64,000 nt of DNA. Source: Epichloe hybrida. Taxonomy: Eukaryota > Ascomycota > Sordariomycetes > Hypocreales > Clavicipitaceae. This document shows positions 42,579-53,624 of the stretch, one piece after another (positions within the stretch are counted from its first letter, which is position 1; each line of letters starts with the position of its first letter). The stretch covers positions 124,001-188,000 of the forward strand of contig JAFEKR010000034.1 of NCBI GenBank assembly GCA_019022495.1. Reading direction: 5' to 3'. The notes below the pieces were generated by a model. The model saw nothing but the letters and a program-made list of their open reading frames with translations, ran no database searches and had not been told where the DNA came from. Made by a program: the position numbers and the translations under genes.

Positions 42579-43850
42579 ATGCTGTCGAATTCACACCAGC
42601 GGACATTTCATCTCTGGCGTCGAGCACGACTTGCAGCCATGACATCCACGTCAGCTTCGGCTTCGGCTTCAGCTAATGGCACCACCACCTCGCCAGCCTA
42701 CTCCACGCTCGTGACTAAAATCCCAGGCCGTTCCAAGCTGCCCGACGAAGCGGCCTCGAACCCCCACCACATCATTAAGGGCGGCACCCTCTCGGGGTTC
42801 AAGAATCCGTATCCGTCATACTCCAACCCAGCCGGTTTCTGGTCCATTTTTCGAAACATCGTCTGGCCGACCCTCACCGGCCATCTTAAGCAGCCCGATA
42901 CATCTCCGCCGACGGTACCCGTCCAAACACCGCAATGGCTGCCTGAGCGAACATCGTCTGCGAAACTGCGCGCAACATGGCTCGGCCACGCGTGCTACTA
43001 TGTTGAATTCCCATCGGGCCTGCGGGCCCTCTTCGATCCTGTCTTTGAGGATCGCTGCTCGCCATTCAGCTTTGCTGGTCCCAAGCGATACACCCAGCGA
43101 CCGTGCTGTCTGGGGGATATTCCTTTCATCGATGCCGTCATAATCAGCCACAGCCACTATGACCACCTGTCACACACTTCGGTGGTCGAGATCCAAAAGT
43201 ACCATCCCGAGGTGCAGTTCTTCGTCGGGCTCGGGCTAGAAACCTGGTTTCGCAAGAGTGGGCTCAAGAATGTCACAGAGCTGGACTGGTGGGAAGACGC
43301 AGACCTGAATGTCAAGATCAAGACGGGTGAGAAGGACCACGTTATTTCAGCTCGAATCTCGGCTCTCCCTTGTCAGCATACATCAGCGCGGTCTCCCTGG
43401 GATAAAGATACGACACTGTGGTGCTCGTGGTCCGTCAAGTCGGGCGACAAGTCAGTCTGGTTTGGCGGCGACACGGGCTACCGCGCCGTGCCTCGCCTGC
43501 CCGTCGGCACGGACGACTACAGCGCCGAGTACGAGTCTCTGCCGCGCTGCCCGCAGTTCAAGCAGATTGGCCATCTACGCGGGCCCTTTGATCTCGGCCT
43601 TATCCCCATCGGTGCTTATTACCCGCGCGTGGCCTTTTCTGCCATGCACGCCAATCCCTTTGACTCGGTCGAGATTTTTGTCGATACCAAATGCAAGAGG
43701 GCCATGGGCATACACTGGGGAACGTGGGCTTTGACTATGGAAGAGGTTCTCGAGCCTCCGAAGCTGCTAAAGGAGGCGTTGAAGAGAAAAGGAATTTCAG
43801 AGGAAGACGTATTCGACGTCTGCGAAATAGGCGCGAGCAGGGAGTTTTGA
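42579..43850 (+). CDS. NAPE-PLD / FMP30-like metallo-beta-lactamase-fold phospholipase
   Basis: A single exon ends at TGA 43848-43850. Two starts are plausible. The ATG at 42579 gives 423 residues with an Arg-rich, acid-poor N-terminus (MLSNSHQRTFHLWRRARLAA) that looks like a mitochondrial presequence. The ATG at 42639 gives 403 residues. The family match starts near LRATWLGHACYYVEF. Zinc-binding motifs are SHSHYDHLSH, then FGGDTGY and the late AMHANPFDSVEI and IHWGTWALTMEE. Yeast Fmp30 is a mitochondrial inner-membrane protein and the animal enzyme hydrolyses N-acyl-phosphatidylethanolamine. I prefer the longer form because of the presequence, although the start context (CTTATGC) is weak. 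Confidence 0.9.
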   Translation: MLSNSHQRTFHLWRRARLAAMTSTSASASASANGTTTSPAYSTLVTKIPGRSKLPDEAASNPHHIIKGGTLSGFKNPYPSYSNPAGFWSIFRNIVWPTLTGHLKQPDTSPPTVPVQTPQWLPERTSSAKLRATWLGHACYYVEFPSGLRALFDPVFEDRCSPFSFAGPKRYTQRPCCLGDIPFIDAVIISHSHYDHLSHTSVVEIQKYHPEVQFFVGLGLETWFRKSGLKNVTELDWWEDADLNVKIKTGEKDHVISARISALPCQHTSARSPWDKDTTLWCSWSVKSGDKSVWFGGDTGYRAVPRLPVGTDDYSAEYESLPRCPQFKQIGHLRGPFDLGLIPIGAYYPRVAFSAMHANPFDSVEIFVDTKCKRAMGIHWGTWALTMEEVLEPPKLLKEALKRKGISEEDVFDVCEIGASREF

Positions 43851-44344
43851 CCCAAAAAAACACCCCCATAAAACAGGGCAAGGTCTTTAACGGGGATGCT
43901 GGCGTTGTTGATCCTCCTATTTACTGGCCTCGTTTTTTTTCTTCTCCGCTGTCCGTATCGGTGGCGCCTTCATCGATGATTAGAGAGTGAACCCAGTTGT
44001 TGTGCTACGCAAGGACGTTCAGAGGAAGCATACATCTATCTACCATTGTACAAGGGTGGGTGTCGATCTTGTAGAAATATATGTACTCATCTAGCACACC
44101 CCTGAAGTAGTACCAAGAAGCTTCGCCGGTGACGACTCTCCAGCCAAGTCATGATGACCACTTTTACACAGCAAAATCGCCGAGCAAATGATGTCTTTGC
44201 AACCCCCCCCCCCAACTTTCATTTCACAAATAAAAATAGGAAAATGAAGAGAAAGGTCAATTATCGATATCGCTACTCATGTACCATGTTCTTGATATGC
44301 GCACTTGAAATAAATACAGGGGAACCAAAAACTCGGCATCCAGT
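43851..44344. other. Intergenic between convergent genes
   Basis: This holds the 3' flanks of the NAPE-PLD-like and GH47 genes, with short A and C homopolymers (43853-43860, 44204-44213). No gene is supported. Confidence 0.5.
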
Positions 44345-46125
44345 TTACCCGCGCACGTGAACGGGGTGACACTCGGTGTTGTAGACAAACTCGTTCTTCT
44401 TGCCCTGTCCCTGGACGTGCACGGGGCCGTCGGCCGCAAAGATGAGGTACAAGTACTTGAGCGTCTCGGCCATCCAGAAACTCTGCATCTCGTCGACGGG
44501 AGCCCCGCCGTTTGGCTGCGTCACATCAGTCAGCTCGGCATAGGCGTCGTTGGCGCGGGCCAGCTTGCGGATCTTTTGGAAGGCGCTCCACGCCCAGTCC
44601 TGGTACTTGGGGTCGCCGGTCAGGCGGTAGGAATAGTACAGCGACTCGAGCGTCTCTGGCCGGAGGATGTAGTAGCCCGACGTGGTGTAGAAGCCGGCCT
44701 TTTTGTAGAAGTCGGTCTGGCTGGCCGGCGGGGGCTTGTTGTCCGGGGCATCGGCCGGGAGGGCAGAGTCGACCCAGCGGAAGCCTTCGGGTCCGATGCC
44801 GGCGGCCTCTTGGACGTACGTCTCGTAGTAGGACTCGGTGAGTTTGATGCCCATCTCCTTGTACTTGTCCTGGTTGAGCACGATGCCGCCGAGGATGAAA
44901 TTGCCGCCGGCGAAGGAGGCCACTGGTGTTTTCAAAGGGGGGAGCACGTGTCAGTGTTTGTGTGAATATATCCCCACGGAATTTGAGCATCGTGAATTCT
45001 TGATGAAGAAAACTTACGGTGCTGGGAACTCGGGTTCGTCTTCTGTCCATTGTAGCTCGACAGGAAGGACAGGTCCTTGCGGGAAGTTGGGTGCGACACA
45101 AGATGGGCAATGGTAGAGTCGACTGCGGTCACCCATCGATCCTTGTACTCGCCAAATGTCTTCGGGTCGTAGACGTACATCTTAATAAGATACTCGTAAA
45201 AGCTATCATCGCCGCCGCCCCATCCTCCCTGGCTGTCAAGGAAGCTGCCGTCCTTGGTGCTCACAAAAGTACCGACCAGGCCCGGCCACGCCTCTGGAGC
45301 TCCCTTGGGATGCAGCAGATAATTTTCCGCTTTCTGAGCGAGCTGGGCATAGGTCCTGTTGCCACTCAGATCGCTGAGACGGGTCCACTCCAGAACCAAG
45401 GTTCCAACCTCGGCAATGCTGTTTCGATCTGAGCCGCCATTCTTTTTGACGGGGTTCAGGAAGACGGTTCCGTCAGGGACGCCACTGGGGGTGTCAAACG
45501 CAACACTGAGACTGTCTGCGAGTGACTGGGCCTGCTTCAGCAGAGCATCGACCTTTTGAGGGTCGGCCCCCAGCTGCTTGTACGGGCCCTTGAGCAAGTC
45601 GTAGCCTGTGCGGCGGATGGAATTAGTGGTCGAGCTCTTCTCATTCTCATTCGTGAAAACATGGCGAGCTCACCGGAAAGCAGACCGCCCAGATATCGAA
45701 TGTTGGTCTCAAAGAGGGATACTCCATAGTTCGGTTCAGCCGTGGTGGTGAAGTCAATCTTGGCAATGTGATCCAGCATTGGCTGCACAATCTTCAAGCT
45801 GTTCATGACAATCGCCGTGGAAAGCGCATCGACAACTGTGACGCCCCAAGCAGCACTGGGTAACTTTGGGGTCAGCCTTCCATGAAGGGAAACGGTTGCG
45901 ATAGCAAGCTTACCGGTCATCCTCGTAGCCATTCGTGAGCGGGTGAAGGGTATCATGGGGAAAGGCGTGCTTGTAATAGCCATTCCATGAGATTTCGAAT
46001 GCCTCCTTCACTTCGCGTGCCCTGCCGTGATCAGCTTTGGGTGGCACTGCAGCTCGTTTGCCAGGAAGAGCGACAGCTACTCCAGCAAGCTGCAAAAGGA
46101 GGACAGAGGAATTAGACCACCGCAT
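44345..46125 (-). CDS. Secreted class I alpha-1,2-mannosidase (GH47)
   Basis: Four exons, 45914-46125, 45674-45855, 45018-45605 and 44345-44922, give 519 residues. Donors are GTAAGC, GTGAGC and GTAAGT and all phases agree. A signal peptide (about residues 1-20) is followed by family blocks: [65 protein letters not shown], and near the C-terminus [14 protein letters not shown] and VYNTECHP (the Thr-Glu of the calcium site). Such enzymes trim alpha-1,2-linked mannose from N-glycans, and the fungal secreted group also acts extracellularly. There is no transmembrane anchor, so secretion is more likely than ER residence. Confidence 0.95.
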
Positions 46126-47430
46126 TGTGCCTGTTCGTGATCTGACCACAGGAAACTCTCCACGATGGACTCCACGATGGACGAAAAAGAGAGGCGTGTC
46201 AACCGGTCTATATATTTACATTCTCATCCCTAGCGTCGCCTGCATCGGCCGTCTGTTTAATTGCAGATCCAAGACATGGCGTCCCGGCAAGGGTATCAAT
46301 GTTGTCGGAAAGTTGCATCCTATCCCTGGACCACTCATAGCGGCCAGGGAGACTGCTTGTCAAATGAGATGCGCAAAACAAGACATTTACAATGCAATGC
46401 ACGAGAGCTCTTGCGGGCAGGTGACAATCTTGACTAGTCGACCGGCGACTTGCTTTGGTGACTTGCTTTGGTGGGGAGACCATCCTAGTACTTTGGACAA
46501 GTCTGACATGCTCTGCGCGGACACCCGGCCAGTGTGGTTTGGTCGGTATGATGTCGGTACATATGATGTCCGTCTGTGATGTGCGTCATGTGTATGATGC
46601 CGTCCCTCGAGATTAGTTGGAGGCGTACCAGGGTCCAGGGATACGGTTTTGCTGTCTTGGGTCTGGACATTGCTACGGCCCCATGGGGAGAAAAAGTGGC
46701 CTGCCAGGGGTCACATGCGACGCAAACATTTGCTCCCTTCCGAATTCTTCACCCTTCACCACGACTGCTGTCGTCTATGGAGACTAAATCTGCAATTCTG
46801 ATCTCCTGGAGAGAAGGATGACGGGCTTCTCTCGTGCTTTGGTGACACAACGTGGTCATTTTCGTGCAACCCAGTTTGGGATGCAAATACCGCGAGGCGT
46901 GAGAGCATCATGGACAGTCCATGGTGCTAGTAGAAAAGGTCATTTGTTGTTGGTGGGTTACTTTGCAATGTCACGTCCTGTGAGCGTCCTGTGCGGCAGA
47001 TCAGATCGTTGTTAGCACGGGACTGCCGGGGCAGGCACACCGATGCATTCCCGGCATCAAAGCGCATCCAAAGAATCAGCGTAATGAACCGATTGCGCCT
47101 CAATTGCCCAGATTCTCGAAGCTGGGCGCCTAACTAATGCGCCGACATGAAATTTCACCAACCTCGGTTATGCATAGAAAACTGGGCTGTAATCCATACA
47201 TGGCATCAGTTATCGTCGATTCCCTTGGCGTCAGCTGGTGAATCTGCCCCGCAACTCGTGTGGAGATGCAGCAGCATGCAGACCTACCTGCCCCAGGTAC
47301 GGATTAAATTGAGGTAATTAATGGACAAGGGCATCGGGGGATACGCGGGGATACGCGGGGAAGGAAGGGGGTACAGTGTGTAAGTTGTGTCATGAGCCGG
47401 CCGCGGGCGGCAGGGCAGGCAGCTCGCTCG
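46126..47430. other. Intergenic, promoter of GH47 gene
   Basis: This is 1.3 kb with only short frames. Direct CTTTGGTGACTTGCTTTGGTG duplications occur near 46453-46475. No gene is supported. Confidence 0.5.
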
Positions 47431-47507
47431 GTATTCGCTCGGTATTCGCACGGTATTCGCACAGTATTCGCACGGTATTCGCACAGTATTCGCACAGTAT
47501 TCGCACA
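47431..47507. repeat. 11-bp tandem array, 7 units
   Basis: Seven consecutive copies of GTATTCGCACA occur (variants end TCG or ACG), 77 bp in all. It lies just past the RAD10 stop codon, within or next to its 3' UTR. Unit variation is confined to the last three positions. Confidence 0.93.
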
Positions 47508-47526
47508 GAGCAGGTCAGGCTGCCAA

Positions 47527-48819
47527 TCAGCCGTCCTCGCGCAGTCTAGCTAGAGCTGCTGCAACTCCGCCACTCAGCCCATCGTCAGGCGCACGTCTCA
47601 GGTCGGATGCCCCATTGTCGCTCTGTGGTAATGTTTTGTTCGACTCTTCCATGGCGGTAGCTGAGAGGGCACTTTCGGCATCAGCATCCTCGTCTTCGTC
47701 GTCTCCATCCAAGAAGTGGAATTGCTTCGACCCGTCCGCTGCGCTTGGAGTATTCTTGACGGATGATGCGCCCGAGCCAGCACTCTTCCTAGCAGCCATG
47801 TCTCTGAGGGGTACTCTCGAAAGCGGCACAGCCTGCTCCAAGCGTGACGCCCGTTCTGCATCCTGTTGAGCTCCGACATCATGTTTGGACGCTTGTAAAG
47901 CCCGCTTAGCAGCCTTCTTTGCCCGAAATGGTTCCTCGATTGCAGCAGCCCATCGCTTGACCTTGATGCCTCCCCAACCGCTGATCATCCCGAGCTGCTC
48001 TTGCTCCGCGTTAATGGCCTTCTTTAGGCTACCAATGTTGGCCACTAGCGCCACCGCATCTGACTTGTTCAGGCTTCGCGGGACAGTGACAAACTCAACG
48101 AGCCTGTCTGCGTAGCTAGAGGCCTGCTGGCCGCGAATCGCAGCAAAGCCTGCATTCTCGTACGATTTGTACAGTTCGAGGTAGCGGCCAGCTTCGGCAG
48201 CCGACCAGCACAGGATAATGGTGACATTGTTGACCAAGGACGTCTTGGATAGCTCTCGTAAGGAGTCCTCGTGATTGGGTATGTCCACCATGGTAAGTAG
48301 AATCCGTAGGTCGTATTTACCCTGAAGATTTCGGATGCGTGTATATATATATTCGGGGTGAAGCCTGTGATACTTGAGACTGTGCATCTGTCAATGAAGC
48401 TGCTTCTTGTTGTGAGGAACGGAGGGAGGCATGTCAAACCTCAGGAACAGCGCACAAGTTGTCGTCCCTAGAACAAAATCGGCAGGGATATCACTGTATT
48501 CCCACGGCATGGATCTAACAGACGTGAGAACTGGATTACCGCGTTGGCGAGGAGACACCAATATTGTCGATCCGCCGGGATGCTTTTGAGGTAGGGCTTG
48601 TGGCGTCGGCTGCACAATCCTGCTACCGCTGCTTGCTTTCGAACTTGCTGGAGGTGGTTTATCCAGTCTCTGAGGCGTGGGCTGCTGAATCCTTTGCGGT
48701 GTAGGTTGCTGAAGTCTATGGGAGGTGGCCTGTTGGCCTGTCCCGCGTGCAGCTTGCGCAGGATCCGTGGCAGCCATGGCGGCGAGGAGAGCGTCGTCGG
48801 CGCCATAATCGTCGTCCAT
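47527..48819 (-). CDS. RAD10: RAD10/ERCC1/Swi10 repair endonuclease subunit
   Basis: Two exons, 48440-48819 and 47527-48379, are joined by a 60-nt intron (GTTTGA donor, CACAG acceptor) to give 410 residues. The N-terminus is Gln/Pro-rich with repeated QQPTPQR units. The ERCC1 central domain starts GNPVLTSVRSMPWEYSDIPADFVLGTTTCALFL, in pieces as seen, and continues LKYHRLHPEYI, LLTMVDIPNHEDSLREL and ILCWSAAEAGRYLE. A helix-hairpin-helix region (GSLKKAINAEQEQLGMISGWG) follows. The partner XPF/Rad1 supplies catalysis. Together they cut 5' of lesions in nucleotide excision repair and remove 3' flaps. The C-terminal 130 residues are acidic and disordered, a fungal extension. Confidence 0.95.
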
Positions 48820-49144
48820 GATGAGCGAATCCAGGTCTTGTCTGGAAATAGTTGGGGGGGGGTCGAGGGAGATCCAAAGTGCAGCTGATGTGATGCCTGT
48901 GCAAAGGATGCAAAGGCAAGTGCAGGCAAGACTCAAGAGACGCAGGGCAGTTGCTGTGTGGGCTACACCCCCCCACTGCACCTACCCTGGGCTTCAAGCA
49001 GCCCTCCGTACCACTTTCAGCTTCACTTTCTGACAGCTCATATCTTTTCAGTGACTTTTCATGCATGACACAATTTAAATGTATATAAGTGTGCAATTTC
49101 GGGTTTGATGGCATGTAAGATCAACTTGTTTCCATACAAACTCC

Positions 49145-50047
49145 TCACTCGTCGCCATACTCGCTTTCGCTTTCGCTCTGAGCCCCCTCGTTTGCAAATG
49201 ACCTTTGTATGGCCCGCAGAGCATCCGGGTCAGCCGCCGCGGTGGCGGGCAAAGGCTTGCGATGGACTGTGGGAACATCCATCTCCTCGATCAAGGTGCG
49301 GTATTGGCGGGCAATGCTTCGTACGCTGGATTGCCTGTTTATGGCGGCTTCTTGTCTCTTCTTTGCGGCAGCCAGTTCCAATTGTCCGATCTTGTGGACT
49401 GGCGTCTTGGCTCTGCGCCGAACTCCAGATACGGGGCGTGATTTCATCAACGACGATCCTCTTCTCACTCGAGATTCCATGGGATCAGTCTCCCTGGACG
49501 TGGCGTCTAGTATCAGTGGAAGTGGGACAACTTGAGGAGGCGGAGGCGGAGGCGGAAGTCGTTGTGGTGAGGGCAATGCAGCTCCAACAGAAGTAGCAGC
49601 GAGAGGTTGAGGCGGAGGAGAATGCTGCGGAGGCGGCGGCGCTGTTTTCGGAGGAGCAAGACGCGATTCAAAACGAATAGACTCGACTTCAGGTGTGGGA
49701 TCAGGCTTGTGTTGGAGCCGTTGCTCGGTGCCAACGCGCGCGAGTGCAGGCTTGTATCTGGAGTCTCCAACCACAGGTGAAATGGGAAGTTTGGGATTTC
49801 CCAAGCTGCCCATCTGCATACTGGCCATCTTGATAGCAGAGCTCACGTCATTGGCGTTCCACTCCTTACAATCGGGCTCGGGAGCAGGGCGCATTGGTCT
49901 CGAGAAATACTTTTGCAGCTTTCGTCGGGTTGGTTTGAGGTTGTTGGCCATGAGGATGAGGGAGCGGCGTGAGTCTCTATCCGTTGTCGAGGTCGGAGAC
50001 AAGGAATCGGCCCTCGAAATCGGGCTGATGGGAATTTGGACAGACAT
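49145..50047 (-). CDS. Basic, proline-rich disordered protein of unknown function
   Basis: A single exon of 300 residues starts at the ATG at 50047 (MSVQIPISPISRADS). The open frame continues upstream to 50308 but that part is unconvincing. The protein is Arg/Ser/Pro-rich with a central poly-Pro stretch. Basic blocks include KPTRRKLQKYFSRP and VRRRAKTPVHKIGQLELAAAKKR, the latter probably helical. It ends in an acidic SESESEYGDE tail. No catalytic domain is visible. The composition suggests a nuclear or cytoskeletal scaffold, which is only inference. Its 3' end lies 326 bp upstream of the RAD10 start, on the same strand. Confidence 0.7.
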   Translation of the reverse strand: MSVQIPISPISRADSLSPTSTTDRDSRRSLILMANNLKPTRRKLQKYFSRPMRPAPEPDCKEWNANDVSSAIKMASMQMGSLGNPKLPISPVVGDSRYKPALARVGTEQRLQHKPDPTPEVESIRFESRLAPPKTAPPPPQHSPPPQPLAATSVGAALPSPQRLPPPPPPPQVVPLPLILDATSRETDPMESRVRRGSSLMKSRPVSGVRRRAKTPVHKIGQLELAAAKKRQEAAINRQSSVRSIARQYRTLIEEMDVPTVHRKPLPATAAADPDALRAIQRSFANEGAQSESESEYGDE

Positions 50048-50493
50048 TCCCACTCTTCTGGTTCTATAATCTCTTGTCCTTGTTTTGGCTTCCTTCCTTG
50101 CGTCAGTCAAGATGAGATGAGGATGGCATCCCGGGAGAAAGAGGAGTGTCGAACGCCAAAGGAACCAAGGACTATGGACGGACTGCGGGCAACGATTTTC
50201 GAATACGCAGTAGCAACTAGATCTAAATAGAAGAGGTATCTCTCTATATACATTCATACAATCAGGTACATTCCCGGTTTTACACATATCATAACGTAGA
50301 ACACGCACTCCTCGTGATACTAAAGCTATCTATTACAGCCGGCCGTCTGGCTCAGTGCCGTGTATTCACTGCTCTGACTTGCTAACTTGTTAGGGACTTG
50401 GTCTAGCACTATTATGTGCGAAACCGGGAATACACCTGATTATATAGAAATACACGATTGTCTCTCGAGCATTTTCCATGCCGAGAGCCTCTG
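50048..50493. other. Intergenic, nothing recognised
   Basis: AT-richer gap between two same-strand genes. No feature is supported. Confidence 0.5.
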
Positions 50494-51426
50494 TCAAACA
50501 AGATTCCCGAATGCGGATTGAGGAGCCAGGTGTTTCCGTAGAAAGGTCACGACGTGGCACAGCATCTCTCGCGAGTACCAATGCCCCAGGCCCTCGTAAG
50601 TGCGCAGCTCAACACTCATGCCCATCCTCCGCAGCAGCTCGTCTGCCAGAAAGGCCTGAGATATGTCCACTTTCGGATCCAAGTTCCCGTGTCCCAAGAA
50701 TACAGGCGTGGACGAGACCCCAAAATGCCAGGATGCCGCGACGTCGTCGAGCTCTGCCTCTTCCCGCAGCTCTTGGAGGACTCTCGTCAGCGGTGACCTG
50801 GGAGCCTGTCCCTCCTCCTCGCGCTCGAATACATCATCGTCCTCGTCCTCGTCCTCGTCCTCGGGACCCTCATCATATGCGCGGATGAGGTGAGAACAAG
50901 CAGGCACGTAGCCGCACAGCCCGACCATGGCCCCCAGCGACTGCCCGTCCCAAAGCAACAGACTCGTCAACGCCGTCGCACAGCCCTGACTCAGTCCCGC
51001 GAGCACCACGCGTCGGGCGTCGCCGCCAAGTAACCGAATCTCACTTCCAACGAGACGCTGGATGTATTCGATGCTCGGGCGCATACCGCCACGAGCCTCT
51101 GGCTCCCAGTCTCCTGCGCCGTCGAACCACTGATGGATGAGCATCCGAGCGTACTTTGTCGCCCTTGACATGGGGGCGGTCGGGAAAACGAAGCGCGCGG
51201 TGGGGAAGGCGTCTCGAAATGTCTGATGGCCGTCCAGCGCGGTGTCAAGAAGGGGCCTGTGGAACTTGCGGGCATTGGATCCGCGCCCGTGGAGCAGGAT
51301 GATGGTGTACTGATGCGGTTGTTGGAGTGGCGGGATGATGATGGGGCGGGGGAACTGGCCCGCGGGTGTTTTTGGTGTTTCTGGTGTTTCTGGTGTTTCT
51401 GGTGCATGCGTGCATTCCATTTCCAT
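50494..51426 (-). CDS. Serine hydrolase, acyl-protein thioesterase/carboxylesterase-like
   Basis: A single exon of 310 residues starts at the ATG at 51426. The first residues include a short PET/PKT microrepeat. The alpha/beta-hydrolase fold opens with IILLHGRGSNARKF. The nucleophile elbow is GLSQGCA. The acid lies in GHGNLDPKVD and the catalytic His in YEGLGHWYS. This order matches the phospholipase/carboxylesterase (APT1/LYPLA) family. A very acidic loop (about 20 Asp/Glu in EGPEDEDEDEDDD and beyond) is inserted before the last third, which is unusual. Substrates may be acylated proteins or short esters. It is divergent from GPI18, with 98 bp between starts. Confidence 0.87.
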   Translation of the reverse strand: MEMECTHAPETPETPETPKTPAGQFPRPIIIPPLQQPHQYTIILLHGRGSNARKFHRPLLDTALDGHQTFRDAFPTARFVFPTAPMSRATKYARMLIHQWFDGAGDWEPEARGGMRPSIEYIQRLVGSEIRLLGGDARRVVLAGLSQGCATALTSLLLWDGQSLGAMVGLCGYVPACSHLIRAYDEGPEDEDEDEDDDVFEREEEGQAPRSPLTRVLQELREEAELDDVAASWHFGVSSTPVFLGHGNLDPKVDISQAFLADELLRRMGMSVELRTYEGLGHWYSREMLCHVVTFLRKHLAPQSAFGNLV

Positions 51427-51524
51427 TTCCGAGTGGCAGGCACTGCATGCTGCATGAACTGCCAGTTCAACCCATTGTTTAATTGTTCGTTGCTGCAGAT
51501 CTCAGATCTGGAGTTCTCACAACC

Positions 51525-53014
51525 ATGTCGATTCCCGAGCATCAGCCGACCCTACATCGTGTGGCCAAACAAATGAGCAACCCACATCTACACATGACCA
51601 CCAATCTGTCCATCCCTCCCCCCCCCCCCATCATGGACCTCATGGACCTCTTCTCACCATCCCGCCCCGTCCACTCCCTCGCAGCCCTCTTCGTGACATG
51701 GAAAGGCTTCCTCCTAGCCGTTGCTCTCGGCGCAGCCATCGCGCCCGCCTACGACACATCCACGTCCCTCTTCTTCGAGCGCATGTACGGGCCCAACGCG
51801 ACGATTCCCACGGCGGCGGCCAAGCTCACGAGATGGGATGCCCTCTACTTCATGCACTCGGCCATCAAGGGCCACGTCTATGAGCAAGAATGGGCCTTTG
51901 GGCTCGGCCTTCCCGCCCTCGTCGGCGCCATGGCAAGGCCCCTCTCGAACATGACTCCCCCAGCGTACGCTCTGGAGCCCGTCGTGGCAATCTGCCTCTC
52001 CCATCTCTCTCACTTGGTCGCCGTGCTCTGCCTGCACCGCCTGACCGTCGTCCTCTCCGGCAACGCGAGGCTGGCCTTTCTATCAGCTGCGTTGCACATT
52101 CTCTCCCCGGCGGGCCTGTTCCTCTCTGCCCCCTACAACGAGAGCCCGTTTGCGTGCCTCTCTTTTCTCGGCAACTTGCTATTCGCCGTCGGGTTGAGGA
52201 GCAACCAGGCCCAGCGGCTTCGGAGACATGCGGCCGTCGTCACGGCAGGCATCCTTTTCGGCCTGGCAACCACGTTCCGCAGCAACGGTCTGACAAGCGG
52301 TCTGTTGTTTGCCGTCGAAGCCGTGGATGGCCTGCGCATGTTTGCCAGTTCGCGCCGCGCGGGCCATTTGATGTCGGCGGCAGTTGCGGTTCTGGGCGGG
52401 CTCTGCGTGGCAGCTGGATCCGTGATACCTCAGGCCTTGGCGTGGATGAGGTACTGCGCAAAGGATGGCGTGTCGCGGCCGTGGTGTGACAAGATGGTGC
52501 CTAGCATATACACGTTTGTGCAAGAGCATTACTGGTATGTCGCAAGTCTTGACTCATTGCCTTGGCACGAAAGCTGCGAATGCCATCATGGGCTGACAAG
52601 TGCTCTAGGAACGTCGGGTTCCTGAGGTACTGGACCCTGAACCAGGTTCCCCTCTTTCTTCTCGCCACGCCCATGCTGGCCATCCTGCTCAGATCAGGCG
52701 TCGAGCTGGTCCGACATCCGCAGCAAGTGGCTTCCATTCCCGGCTCCGGCAAGAACAGCAATGAGTTGGGATGCAGCTTGTTTGTTCGTGCCCTGGCGGG
52801 CAGCCAGGCCGTGGTGGCAGTATTGGCCATGACCACCTATCATGTTCAGATCATTACACGTATATCGTCTGGCTACCCAGTTTGGTACTGGTGGGTGGCA
52901 GGCTGTCTGATGGATAAGAGGAGACAACGCTTGGGAAGAGCCATGGTCATGTTCATGATGCTGTATGGCGGGATCCAGGGTGGATTGTTTGCGACCTTTT
53001 TGCCGCCAGCTTGA
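51525..53014 (+). CDS. GPI18: GPI mannosyltransferase 2 (GPI18/PIG-V)
   Basis: Two exons, 51525-52534 and 52609-53014, are joined by a 74-nt intron (GTATGT donor, CTGAC branch, TCTAG acceptor) to give 471 residues. This ER-membrane enzyme adds the second mannose to the GPI anchor precursor. It is a multi-pass protein with a lumenal loop after the first helix containing LTRWDALYF, the acidic motif of this family, and later LSPAGLFLSAPYNESPFACLSF and ATTFRSNGL. Helices continue to WYWWVAGCL near the end. A second in-frame ATG near 51633 would remove a poly-Pro leader. Identity is firm and the exact start is uncertain. Confidence 0.9.
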
Positions 53015-53624
53015 TCCAGATGGCTGCGGATGAACGAGTCGACCGCGTAGCCGCATGGACAAGTGACCCCGAGGTGTGCCCTTGGACTCGCAATTCGTGC
53101 GAGATGTACTCTCCAATGGCGCAATTGACAAAGACAGCTCGTAGAGCCTGAGCCCGTGAGTCAAAAGATGTCATCACTCGGCGAGACTTGCACCAGAGTG
53201 ATATTCGTCTTCGCTCTTCAGGCCAAGAGACACACCAACTCCCACCCAAACTCCCACGTTGATCATCCCGGAGTCCTCATCCATCAACCACCAGTTCCGG
53301 TGTCACCCCAACTCATTGCACCCGTGGACATGTGTCCACGTTGATGCTCCGCAACAAGGCTAGGCTCCAACGATGCAAACGCCCATCACAGGCACAACTG
53401 AAAACTGCCATTGTAGTGAATCTGGGCAAAGCACCCCCATCGTCACCCGTCGCTTGGGTTCTCACGACACTGGCGTCTCGCACCACCTACAAAAGCACCA
53501 TTTCGCCCCTTCAGACGCACCTCGCAGGTCCCGGCTACACACGTCCCTTCATCAACCACGACAAAGCAGAAACCGCGATCCCAACAGCTGGGGAAAAAAA
53601 AGGGGAAGATAAAAAATAAAAACC
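53015..53624. other. Intergenic, promoter of YTH gene
   Basis: No coding feature is supported. An A-rich stretch (53594-53620) immediately precedes the YTH start. Confidence 0.5.

Noticed and set aside
47431..47507. Possible CRISPR-like array
   Set aside because: Units are contiguous 11-mers without spacers, in a eukaryotic genome. It is an ordinary minisatellite.
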